Positions 1 to 6,446 of a DNA stretch of 64,000 nucleotides are shown here, piece by piece. The translations under genes and the position numbers were made by a program. Numbering within the stretch: position 1 is the stretch's first letter; every line of letters starts with the position of its first letter. This DNA is from Synergistaceae bacterium (GTDB taxonomy: Bacteria; Synergistota; Synergistia; Synergistales; Aminobacteriaceae), in assembly GCA_018436725.1 (NCBI GenBank), contig JAHDKT010000003.1, positions 19,630-83,629 on the forward strand, given 5' to 3'. Under the pieces are notes generated by a model, which worked only from the letters and a program-made list of their open reading frames with translations, did no database searches and was not told the origin of the DNA.

Positions 1-68
1 AATGCAAAGCGGCGGAATACCGATTTCGACATACTCGCTCTCCCTTCGTTTTTACGTCGAAAAGCCCG

Positions 69-96
69 TGCATTTTCTCTATGATACCCTTATACT
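69..96 (+). promoter_or_regulatory. Weak candidate promoter for the aminotransferase gene
   Basis: A TATACT -10 box at 91-96 has GTGCAT at about the right distance (17 bases) as a poor -35. It lies 39 bases before the ATG of the aminotransferase. The first 134 bases contain no gene that I can support. The -35 match is weak, so this is only a candidate. Confidence 0.3.
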
Positions 97-134
97 GCAA
101 AGGTTCCAAGACCGAAATTTCGAGGTGATTCCCC

Positions 135-959
135 ATGTCCCTGTGCTATATGAACGGAGCGTTCCTGCCGAAGGAAAAGGCGATGCTCCCGGTTTCAGAC
201 TACATCATTCTCCGCGGTGTCGGCGTCTTCGAATCCATCAGCACCTTCCGGAAGCGGCCGCTGATGCTGACCCCTCACCTCGAGCGCCTTGTGCGCTCCG
301 CGGAGAGCGCGTCCATAGCGCTGCCGCTCCCCGTCGAGGAGATCAAGGCCGTCATCCTGGAGGGCCTTTCCAGAATGCCGGAGGACTGCCTGGTCCGCCC
401 CTACATCACGGGCGGCGACGTCTTTCTCTCGGGGGCTTTTCCCGCGTCCAGGCTCTTCATCCTCTTCGAGAAGGTGCAGAAGCCCGCGCCGGAGGTCTAT
501 GCCAACGGGGTGCTCCTTCTCCCCGTCGACGGGGGACGCCACATTCCGGGGGTGAAGAGCATCGACTACATGTTCTCCTACTCCGGCTACGCCAAACGCG
601 GAGACGCCTACGAAATACTCTACTGCCCCGAGGGCGAGATCACCGAGGCCGCCCACAGCTCCTTCTTTCTCTACACGGGCGGGAAACTCGTTACCGCGCC
701 CCTCTCACGGGTGCTCAAAGGGACCATGCGGGATATCATACTCCAACTCGCCTCGGAAAAAGGTATGAAGATCGAGGAGCGATGCCCTTTGCTTTCGGAG
801 CTGACGACGGCCGAGGAAGCATTCATCACCGGTTCGGTGAAGGAGGTCGTCCCCGTGGTGAAGATAGGCGAGCAGCTCATCGGTTCCGGGAAACCCGGTC
901 CTGTGACGAAGATGCTCCATCACACGATGCTCGAAGAGATCGTGCGCTGGCTGGAGTAG
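135..959 (+). CDS. Class-IV PLP aminotransferase (branched-chain/D-amino acid/aminodeoxychorismate lyase-like)
   Basis: The 274-residue protein has the length and layout of fold-type IV PLP enzymes (BCAT, D-amino acid aminotransferase, aminodeoxychorismate lyase). Visible marks are an N-terminal YMNGAF strand, the Schiff-base lysine in GVKSIDYM near residue 140, the acidic ITEAAHSSFF segment where the family has its conserved Glu, and a GTMRD motif corresponding to the family's G-[IT]-[TM]-R cofactor phosphate loop. It would transfer an amino group between a cytoplasmic amino acid and a 2-oxo acid, or act as a lyase; the substrate cannot be read from sequence. GAGGTG stands nine bases before the ATG. 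The HAD hydrolase gene follows 43 bases later, so the two are probably co-transcribed. Confidence 0.85.
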   Translation: MSLCYMNGAFLPKEKAMLPVSDYIILRGVGVFESISTFRKRPLMLTPHLERLVRSAESASIALPLPVEEIKAVILEGLSRMPEDCLVRPYITGGDVFLSGAFPASRLFILFEKVQKPAPEVYANGVLLLPVDGGRHIPGVKSIDYMFSYSGYAKRGDAYEILYCPEGEITEAAHSSFFLYTGGKLVTAPLSRVLKGTMRDIILQLASEKGMKIEERCPLLSELTTAEEAFITGSVKEVVPVVKIGEQLIGSGKPGPVTKMLHHTMLEEIVRWLE

Positions 960-1002
960 CCGCTCCGGCGCAGCGCGAGAACAGGGGGACCGAACAATAA
1001 CG

Positions 1003-1689
1003 ATGAAAAATACGAACAAACGCGGCGCCGGCGTAGTCTTCGACTTCAACGGCACGCTCTTCTGGGATACGGAGTACCAGGAGCGCTCATGGGACACGTA
1101 TCTTGCCAAATGGGGCGTGGAACTCACGAAAGAGGAGAAGCTGGAGCATATCCACGGCAGAAACGGAAAGGACACTTTCGAGTACATCTTCAAAAGAGCG
1201 CTGGACAGCGACGAGGTCGCCCGCCTCACTGAAGAGAAGGAAGTCTTTTACCGCGAGGAGTGCGAACGGCAGGAGGTCGCGCTCGCTCCGGGGGCGCTCT
1301 CGCTGCTCGCGCACCTGAAGGCGGCGGGCACGCCGATAGCGATCGCCACCGCCTCGGGGAGGACGAACGTCGAGTACTTCATCCGGAAGTTCGACCTGCT
1401 TTCGTATTTCGAACGGGAACACATCGTGTATAACGACGGCTCGATTCGGGGGAAACCGAATCCGGACCTCTTTTTGCTCGCGATGGAGCGCCTCGGCGTA
1501 CTTAACCGCGACACGGTCGTCTTCGAGGACTCGTACTCCGGGATTTTAGCCGCCGAAAACGCGGACGCCGGCAACATCATCATCGTGAACTCGAACAACG
1601 AGAAGTACGAGCCCTTCCCATACAAAACGATACGCCACTTCGACGAGGTCGACAGAACAGGCGACCTAACGCCCCCCTTCGCGCGCTAA
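1003..1689 (+). CDS. HAD-superfamily hydrolase, beta-phosphoglucomutase/phosphatase-like
   Basis: The 228-residue protein has all HAD motifs: motif I FDFNGTLF (residues 13-20), motif II ATASGR (about 115), a lysine in GKPNP and acidic motif IV in VVFEDSYSGI (about 168-177). The cap inserted between motif I and II is all-helical, as in subclass IA phosphatases and phosphoglucomutases. Motif I reads D-F-N instead of the usual D-x-D: the nucleophilic Asp14 is kept but the acid/base Asp is Asn16. Either catalysis is altered or this is the phosphohydrolase branch that tolerates the change. The ribosome site (AGGGGG) is rather far, about 14 bases, from the ATG. Expression is probably coupled with the aminotransferase upstream. 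Substrate unknown. Confidence 0.85.
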   Translation: MKNTNKRGAGVVFDFNGTLFWDTEYQERSWDTYLAKWGVELTKEEKLEHIHGRNGKDTFEYIFKRALDSDEVARLTEEKEVFYREECERQEVALAPGALSLLAHLKAAGTPIAIATASGRTNVEYFIRKFDLLSYFEREHIVYNDGSIRGKPNPDLFLLAMERLGVLNRDTVVFEDSYSGILAAENADAGNIIIVNSNNEKYEPFPYKTIRHFDEVDRTGDLTPPFAR

Positions 1690-2074
1690 GGGACCTCCCG
1701 CGCGCCGGAACCTTCCACAAGTCTCCGGCGCGCGGGGAGCGGACGAAGGCGGACGGGCCTCCCTCCTTCTCTCTTGCCGAAGGAGAACAGGGCTCCGGAT
1801 TTTCTTCGTTCACGCTCCCGTCCGCAAGTCCCTCTTGCGATACACCCCGAATATGCGTATACTTTTCAGCAATATTCACGATGGGAGCGCCGTTCACCGG
1901 CTGGACTCCTTTCAGCCGGAAGGTATGCCGGACCCTGCACAAGGGAATGACATGCGCGTTCCGTTCGCGCGGAAACCCCGCCCGAAGGAGGATGAGCCGT
2001 CCGTTTCGTGAACAGTACTTGAATTTTCGTCAACCCGAAAGATCATTCATTCACACGACTGAAAGAGGTGTACT
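1690..2074. other. 385-bp non-coding stretch before the Na+/Ca2+ exchanger
   Basis: Apart from the hairpin at 1695-1739 I see only a 7-bp stem (CCGGCTG 1897-1903 with CAGCCGG 1913-1919) and a poor promoter-like TTGAAT/GATCAT pair near 2019-2046. No reading frame has a ribosome site or a recognisable product. The length leaves room for a structured leader of the cation exchanger gene; I could not match it to the manganese (yybP-ykoY) riboswitch consensus. Confidence 0.3.
1695..1739 (+). terminator. GC-rich hairpin after the HAD gene
   Basis: Arms CTCCCGCGCGCCGGA (1695-1709) and TCCGGCGCGCGGGGAG (1724-1739) pair with one bulged G around a 14-base loop. It starts five bases after the HAD stop codon. 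There is no U-run on the right, so it is a strong hairpin but not a textbook intrinsic terminator. Confidence 0.5.
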
Positions 2075-3031
2075 ATGCTCAATCTGCTTGCTACCCTGAT
2101 CGCCTTCATCCCTCTCATCTACGGAGCGGACATGCTCGTCGACGGCGCGTCGTCGCTTGCGAAACGCTACAACATACCGAACATCGTCATCGGCCTTACG
2201 ATCGTCGCCTTCGGCACGTCCGCGCCGGAGTTCATCGTCAACTTCTTCGCCTCGCTGGCGGGGAACACCGATATCGTGCTCGGGAACGTCCTCGGCAGCA
2301 ACATCGTCAACATCATGGGAATACTCGGCATCTCGGCCGTCATCTACCCCCTGGCCGTCAAGCCGAACACCACATGGATCGAGATCCCTCTCTCCCTGCT
2401 CGCCGCCGTCGCCATCCTCGCGATGGGAAACGACATCTTCATCGACAACGCCTCCTGGTCCGGTTTTTCGAGGATCGACGGAATCATCCTCCTTCTCTTC
2501 ATGGCCGTCTTTCTTTCCTATAACGTGACGCTCGCCATGTCGGGAAACACGGAGGAAGACGCGGAGATAAAGGAGTACCCGGCGAAGAAGGCGCTTCTGA
2601 TGCTCCTCGCGGGGCTGCTTCTCCTGAGCGGAGGAGGCAGGGCGATCGTCTTCTTCGCCACGCGCTTCGCGCGCGACCTCGGCATCTCCGAACGCGTCAT
2701 CGCCCTCACGATCATCTCCATAGGGACGTCGCTGCCGGAACTCGCCACGTCGGTCGTCGCCGCGATGAAGAAGCGGGTCGACATCGCGATCGGCAACGTG
2801 GTGGGGTCCAACATCTTCAACACCTTCTTCGTGCTGGGCTCTTCGGCGGTCATCGCCCCCGTGACGGTTCCCGCCCTGACGAACCTCGACATGGGGCTCA
2901 ACATCGCGGCGAGCGCGCTGCTCTTCACCTTCGTCTTCACCGGAAAGGGCAGGGCCATCGAACGATGGGAGGGCGCGATCTTCTGCGCCCTCTACGTCGC
3001 CTATCTTGCGTCGCTGGTGTTCTGGGGGTAG
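2075..3031 (+). CDS. Na+(K+)/Ca2+ exchanger family protein (CaCA, YrbG-like)
   Basis: The 318-residue membrane protein has about ten hydrophobic segments and the two inverted alpha repeats that define the calcium/cation antiporter superfamily: GLTIVAFGTSAPE...GNVLGSNIVN (about residues 41-80) and ALTIISIGTSLPE...GNVVGSNIFN (about 210-250). The GTS-PE and GN-GSN motifs supply the ion-binding acidic and polar residues. It should export Ca2+ or another divalent cation in exchange for Na+ at the inner membrane. GAAAGAGGTG precedes the ATG at a good distance. It is convergent with the DUF318 permease gene, whose stop is 20 bases away. Confidence 0.92.
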   Translation: MLNLLATLIAFIPLIYGADMLVDGASSLAKRYNIPNIVIGLTIVAFGTSAPEFIVNFFASLAGNTDIVLGNVLGSNIVNIMGILGISAVIYPLAVKPNTTWIEIPLSLLAAVAILAMGNDIFIDNASWSGFSRIDGIILLLFMAVFLSYNVTLAMSGNTEEDAEIKEYPAKKALLMLLAGLLLLSGGGRAIVFFATRFARDLGISERVIALTIISIGTSLPELATSVVAAMKKRVDIAIGNVVGSNIFNTFFVLGSSAVIAPVTVPALTNLDMGLNIAASALLFTFVFTGKGRAIERWEGAIFCALYVAYLASLVFWG

Positions 3032-3050
3032 CGGGAAACCTGAACACCTC

Positions 3051-4217
3051 TTACGAAGCGAGCGCCCCGAAGAGCATGCCCGCCGTGGTCGAAAGCAGCA
3101 CCACAAGCACGACGTATGTCGCGGTCTTCTTCGGACCGAGAATGCTGTTGATGACCAGCATGCTCGGCAGCGAGAGCGCGGGCCCCGCAAGCAGCAGGGC
3201 GAGCGCGGGACCTTTTCCCATGCCCGCGCCGAGCAGCCCCTGCAGAATGGGAACCTCGGTCAGCGTGGCGAAGTACATGAACGCGCCGGAGACCGACGCG
3301 AAGAAGTTCGCCGCCAAAGAGTTGCCGCCCACCAGCATGGCGACGTACCGGCTCGGAATGAGCGCCTCGTGTCCCGGCCGTCCCAGGAGGAACCCCGCGA
3401 CGAGCACGCCGCCGAAGAGCAGCGGCATCACCTGGAGCGCGTACCCCCATGTCGACGCGTACCAGTCCTGCCGTTCGTCGCGGGTGAACCACAGCCACGA
3501 GGTGAGAAGCGTGACGGCGAACCCCGCCCCGGCGAGGATCCACTTCAGGTTGTAGACACCTTCCCAGAAGGCGTTCGACGTCTTCGGCGCGGCCCAGTTG
3601 GCGAAGACGAGAAAGACGACCATGCTCGCCATGTAGACGACGGTCTTCCACAGAGGACGGCCGCCGTCGTCCTCGGGAATCTGCGCGAACCCCTCCTGCC
3701 GGGCCTTCTCCTCCTTGCCGAAGATCGCGGCCATCAACAGGCCGATGATCACGCTGAAGAGCACCGCCCCCACCGCGCGCGCAACGCCGAGTTCAAGCCC
3801 GAGCACCCGCGCCGTGAGCACGATGGCGAGCACATTGATCGCCGGGCCGGAGTAGAGAAAGGCCGTCGCGGGCCCGAGTCCCGCCCCCCGCATGTAGATA
3901 CCCGCGAAGAGGGGGAGCACCGTGCACGAGCAGACCGCGAGCACCGTGCCGGAGACCGAGGCCACGGAGTAGGCGATCCACTTTTTCGCTTTCGCCCCCA
4001 GATACTTCATCACCGACTGCTGACTCACGAAGACCGAGATAGCCCCCGCGATGAAGAACGCGGGGATCAGGCAGAGCAGCACGTGCTCCCGCGCGTAGTC
4101 GGCCATCATGGCCACGGACTCCGCAAGCCCCGCAAGAACTCGCTCGTTTCCCTCGGGGATGAAATAGAACGTCAGAAAAAACGCGGCTATCCAAAAGAAC
4201 TTTTTACGATCGCTCAT
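3051..4217 (-). CDS. DUF318/YraQ-family permease (ArsP-like metal or metalloid exporter)
   Basis: This 388-residue polytopic protein belongs to the DUF318 (UPF0718) permeases. A transmembrane cysteine pair CSC lies in the AVCSCTVLPLF segment, followed by GPATAFLYSGPAINVL, both hallmarks of the family; the charged loop near the middle separates two halves of about four helices each. Family members include ArsP, a methylarsenite exporter, and others with unclear metal substrates. I start at the second in-frame ATG (4217) because GGAGAGAGA lies directly upstream of it; the first ATG (4232) overlaps that site. The gene follows an ArsR and a CxxC thioredoxin-like gene, supporting a metal/metalloid role, but the ion is not evident. 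Confidence 0.82.
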   Translation of the reverse strand: MSDRKKFFWIAAFFLTFYFIPEGNERVLAGLAESVAMMADYAREHVLLCLIPAFFIAGAISVFVSQQSVMKYLGAKAKKWIAYSVASVSGTVLAVCSCTVLPLFAGIYMRGAGLGPATAFLYSGPAINVLAIVLTARVLGLELGVARAVGAVLFSVIIGLLMAAIFGKEEKARQEGFAQIPEDDGGRPLWKTVVYMASMVVFLVFANWAAPKTSNAFWEGVYNLKWILAGAGFAVTLLTSWLWFTRDERQDWYASTWGYALQVMPLLFGGVLVAGFLLGRPGHEALIPSRYVAMLVGGNSLAANFFASVSGAFMYFATLTEVPILQGLLGAGMGKGPALALLLAGPALSLPSMLVINSILGPKKTATYVVLVVLLSTTAGMLFGALAS

Positions 4218-4245
4218 TGTCTCTCTCTCCATTTCATAGAGTAGT

Positions 4246-4275
4246 CATTATGTGGCATTTTATGCACGTAAACAG
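4246..4275 (-). promoter_or_regulatory. Candidate ArsR-controlled promoter of the permease gene
   Basis: On the minus strand TTTACG (4268-4273) is followed after about 16 bases by TAATGA. The -10 region contains GCCACATAAT, nearly the same as half of the perfect palindrome in the repressor promoter (4927-4962). A second, lower-quality operator for the same repressor is therefore plausible; this is inference from similarity of about ten bases. Confidence 0.4.
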
Positions 4276-4284
4276 TAAAGGAAA

Positions 4285-4304
4285 GCCCCCGCCTCGGCGG
4301 GGGC
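4285..4304 (-). terminator. Hairpin after the thioredoxin-like gene
   Basis: GCCCCCGCC and GGCGGGGGC form a perfect 9-bp stem with a two-base gap. Read on the minus strand it is followed by TTTCCTTT, so it can stop or attenuate transcription between the CxxC protein gene and the permease gene. Confidence 0.55.
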
Positions 4305-4317
4305 GTGGTGTGTCGGT

Positions 4318-4560
4318 TTACCCCTTCGCCTTCAGAAGCAGCTCCTTCACCTTCTCGTAGGAAGGGAGATGCCCGGCGGAGAGCACCTTGCCGTCCACGG
4401 CGAGCGCGGGGGTGGTCATGACGCCGAACTCCATGATCTCGGCGATGCCCGTCACTTTCTCGATTTCATACTCCAGGCCCATTTCCTTCGCTGCCTGGTC
4501 GGCCAGCTCCGTGAGCTTCTTGCACTTGGGGCACCCCGTGCCCAGAATCTGAATTTTCAT
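4318..4560 (-). CDS. Small thioredoxin-fold redox-active disulfide protein (MTH895/TM0996 type)
   Basis: The 80-residue protein has a CPKC active site at residues 9-13 in the first loop and the cis-proline segment MTTPAL near residue 50, the signature of the very small glutaredoxin-like redox disulfide proteins. Such proteins usually sit beside DUF318 permeases and ArsR repressors, as here; they are thought to reduce or hand over a thiophilic metal or metalloid in the cytoplasm, but the reaction is not established. It starts three bases after the upstream ArsR stop, behind GGAGGGGTAACGT, so it is co-transcribed with that repressor. Confidence 0.85.
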   Translation of the reverse strand: MKIQILGTGCPKCKKLTELADQAAKEMGLEYEIEKVTGIAEIMEFGVMTTPALAVDGKVLSAGHLPSYEKVKELLLKAKG

Positions 4561-4563
4561 ACG

Positions 4564-4920
4564 TTACCCCTCCCGATCGATAGTTTTATCGGAATTTCCG
4601 CATCCGCAGAGCGGAAAGAACACATTGGGATCGCCGCCCGACGCGACCCGCTCGACGCACGAAAGAAGCGGTATCAGGCAGCGCATCCGCAAACCGTAGT
4701 AGACATTCAGCCCCTCTTTTCGGTCCTCAAGGATGCCGAAGCTCTTCATCAGCGCAAGATGCTTGCTGATCGTCGTCCGGTCGAAGTCGAACATCTCCGC
4801 GATCTCGCACACGCACATCTCCTTTTTCGACAACGCCTCGACGATGCGGAGGCGAACCGGATGGGCGAGACCCTTCAGTATATCGACCTTCTTGAGATGC
4901 ACACCTTCTTTTCCGTTCAC
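4564..4920 (-). CDS. ArsR/SmtB-family metal-responsive repressor
   Basis: The 118-residue winged-helix protein contains the metal motif CVC in EMCVCEIAEMF (about residues 35-45) at the start of the recognition region, followed by TTISKHLALMKSFGIL and the beta-wing. The CxC site in helix alpha-3 is the As(III)/Cd(II)/Pb(II)-binding motif of ArsR and CadC relatives. A further Cys pair, CGC, lies near the C-terminus. I use the GTG at 4920, with AGGGGG nine bases upstream; the GTG at codon 7 is an alternative. It should repress its own promoter, which carries a large palindrome, and be released by metal binding. Confidence 0.9.
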   Translation of the reverse strand: MNGKEGVHLKKVDILKGLAHPVRLRIVEALSKKEMCVCEIAEMFDFDRTTISKHLALMKSFGILEDRKEGLNVYYGLRMRCLIPLLSCVERVASGGDPNVFFPLCGCGNSDKTIDREG

Positions 4921-4926
4921 ATGCCC

Positions 4927-4970
4927 GCCCCCTTATGTGGCAATAATACCACATAAGGGGGCGCTGTCAA
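4927..4970 (-). promoter_or_regulatory. sigma70 promoter overlapped by a perfect palindrome (repressor operator)
   Basis: On the minus strand TTGACA (4964-4969) is separated by 16 bases from TATTAT (4942-4947). The arms GCCCCCTTATGTGG (4927-4940) and CCACATAAGGGGGC (4949-4962) are perfect 14-bp inverted repeats with an 8-base centre and cover the spacer and -10 box. The site lies just before the ArsR start codon, where an autorepressor would block RNA polymerase. It could double as a hairpin after the upstream gene. Confidence 0.75.
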
Positions 4971-4985
4971 GGGGAGCGACGGGAA

Positions 4986-5315
4986 CTACTCCGCGCCAAG
5001 CTTTTTGAGAACTTTGATGAGCATGTCCCTCCTGAGCCCGGAGTAGAAGGTGATCTTTCCGTTGATCACCGTCAAGGGGAGCAGGTCCTGATGGCCCTCG
5101 AAAAGCTCCTTCATCTTCGGGTCGCACTCGTTGTCCTCGGGATCGGCAAGATACACCGAGACATTTTTGAACCCCTCGGCGTTCAAAAATACAGCCAGGT
5201 TCTCCACGGCCTCCCCCAGCGTTTCGGAAGGCTCGCAGGAAGCGCCTCCGCACGAGCACCCCGGATTCAGCAGGTCGTTCCGTTTTCCTACAAGGTTGAT
5301 GATGGTCTCGTTCAT
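4986..5315 (-). CDS. Cysteine-containing thioredoxin-fold/ArsD-like small protein
   Basis: I do not recognise this 109-residue protein as a named family. It has an N-terminal cysteine cluster, CSCGGASC (about residues 19-26), then a region whose end (PLTVINGKITFYSGLRRDMLIKVLKKLG) resembles the cis-Pro strand, turn and last helix of thioredoxin-like metallochaperones such as ArsD. There is one more Cys in ECDPKM. I chose the ATG at 5315 because GAGAGGAG stands upstream and the longer frame has no ribosome site. Placed between two ArsR genes, it is probably a metal or metalloid carrier or a redox partner; that role is inference. Confidence 0.65.
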   Translation of the reverse strand: MNETIINLVGKRNDLLNPGCSCGGASCEPSETLGEAVENLAVFLNAEGFKNVSVYLADPEDNECDPKMKELFEGHQDLLPLTVINGKITFYSGLRRDMLIKVLKKLGAE

Positions 5316-5346
5316 AACACCGCTCCTCTCTCGTTTTGCTTTCTCA

Positions 5347-5742
5347 TTATGGCATTTCGTCCCGAAGCTCGTTCTCGAGCAGATCGCACAGATGTCCCGG
5401 AACCGCCTTGCGTATTTCCGCGGCGAGCGCTCTGTCGGCTTTCGCCGCAGGATCGTTCTCGGAAGCCCGCACAAGAAGAGCGAACAATTTCTCTCCCCAA
5501 GGGGGCGGATCTTCCCTGTTTATCGAGTACGTGTTCCATCTTCCGTTCTTTTTCGACTGGAGCACTCCCGCCTTCTTCAGAATCGTCAGATGGCGCGACA
5601 CTGCGGGGAAAGGCAGTTCGAGCAACTCCACAAGATGACAGACGCACATCGGCCCGTCGAGCAGCGCGAAGAGAATACGGAGCCGGGCCTCGTCGGCGAG
5701 CGCTTTCAGAAGAGGAACAATGGAGAAGCGCGCCTTCTTCAT
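5347..5742 (-). CDS. Second ArsR/SmtB-family repressor
   Basis: The 131-residue winged-helix protein carries CVC in GPMCVCHLVELL (about residues 31-41) and a DNA-recognition segment PAVSRHLTILKKAG with wing SKKNGRWNTYSI. It differs clearly from the other ArsR in the operon, so it is not a recent duplicate. The ATG at 5742 overlaps the stop of the DGC gene in an ATGA, implying coupled translation; GAAGGAAG precedes it. The C-terminal 40 residues are charged and helical, as expected for a dimerisation helix. It probably senses the same class of thiophilic ion as its neighbour. Confidence 0.88.
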   Translation of the reverse strand: MKKARFSIVPLLKALADEARLRILFALLDGPMCVCHLVELLELPFPAVSRHLTILKKAGVLQSKKNGRWNTYSINREDPPPWGEKLFALLVRASENDPAAKADRALAAEIRKAVPGHLCDLLENELRDEMP

Positions 5743-6122
5743 TCCGCTGCGAGAAGCTTCCTTCCCTCGGCAGCGGCCCGTTCGATATTCTCCTCGTTCG
5801 GAGGGCACGCGCCTTTCTTCATGTCGTGGTCGGTCAGCCTAAGATGGGAAAACTTCGTGATCTCCGCCTTTTCGAGCATTTTCCTGGCGCAGTCCAGCGG
5901 GCATCCGTCCACGGCGAGCACCTTCGCTGCGCCCTGCGCAGAGAGAATCAAACCTTCCGATCCCGCTCCGACAAGAGAAAGACACGCAAGAGTTCCTTGG
6001 CCTTCTCCGTACAGCTTCCTGGCGGCGCCGTAGGCGACTGCCCCTATGTCCGCAGCTCCGGCGCAACAGAATATAAGCTTCGGACCTCCGTTTTCACAAC
6101 CGCATCCGCACTGAGCCGACAT
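5739..6122 (-). CDS. DGC-domain putative zinc-binding protein
   Basis: The 127-residue protein shows the features of the DGC family: CxCxC near the N-terminus (residues 5-9), a CCAGAADIG turn about residue 19, and DGCPLDCARK about residue 72, which gives the family its name. These cysteines probably bind zinc or another soft metal; biochemical function is not established. It is the first gene of a minus-strand metal-type operon, led by AGGAGGGGTA upstream of its ATG and a promoter further upstream. The last bases overlap the following ArsR start. Confidence 0.82.
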   Translation of the reverse strand: MSAQCGCGCENGGPKLIFCCAGAADIGAVAYGAARKLYGEGQGTLACLSLVGAGSEGLILSAQGAAKVLAVDGCPLDCARKMLEKAEITKFSHLRLTDHDMKKGACPPNEENIERAAAEGRKLLAAE

Positions 6123-6166
6123 GGTACCCCTCCTATTATTTTTACTTTTTTAGAAATGACACGATA

Positions 6167-6195
6167 AAGATATCACGTACTTCCCGTTCTTTCAA
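6167..6195 (-). promoter_or_regulatory. sigma70 promoter for the DGC-ArsR operon
   Basis: On the minus strand TTGAAA (6190-6195) and TATCTT (6167-6172) are 17 bases apart. The predicted start lies about 40 bases before the DGC ATG. It is the only good promoter in this intergenic stretch. Confidence 0.55.
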
Positions 6196-6212
6196 GACGC
6201 AGGGAAAAGACT

Positions 6213-6446
6213 GTGAAAAGAAGACAATATAAGGAATACCTCTTATTACGGAAATGGGGGGCTAACAGCCACTCTCGATCTGCCGGCGTTACTTACGGCT
6301 AACTCTTCTTCGCACGCGGTCTCAAACTACCGGAAGATGGGCTTCATGGAAGCTGGCCATTCCGGGGAATTCACCGGCATCATCTTCGTGCCTATGGTCT
6401 GCGCGCTCGACGAACCGCTTCCGTCGCTCCCGACGTCTCCATAAGG
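6213..6446 (+). pseudogene. Remnant of a GNAT acetyltransferase C-terminus
   Basis: An open frame on the plus strand with no ribosome site ends with HAVSNYRKMGFMEAG and then SGEFTGIIFVPM. This matches the end of GNAT acetyltransferases (the N...YRKMGF helix-strand followed by the last beta strands). The acetyl-CoA loop (R/QxxGxG/A) that should precede it is missing. The frame overlaps the tail of the convergent citXG gene by about 55 bases, as a decayed neighbour might. The family call rests on about 35 residues; chance resemblance is possible. Confidence 0.4.

Noticed and set aside
1840..1960. Possible manganese (yybP-ykoY) riboswitch before the Na+/Ca2+ exchanger
   Set aside because: The invariant paired loops of that riboswitch could not be found; only a 7-bp stem is present.
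5345..5357. Third copy of the ArsR operator-like motif (CATTATGGCATTT) before the 109-residue protein gene
   Set aside because: It encodes the last residues of the second ArsR (DEMP-stop) and lacks the second arm, so the similarity is probably chance.
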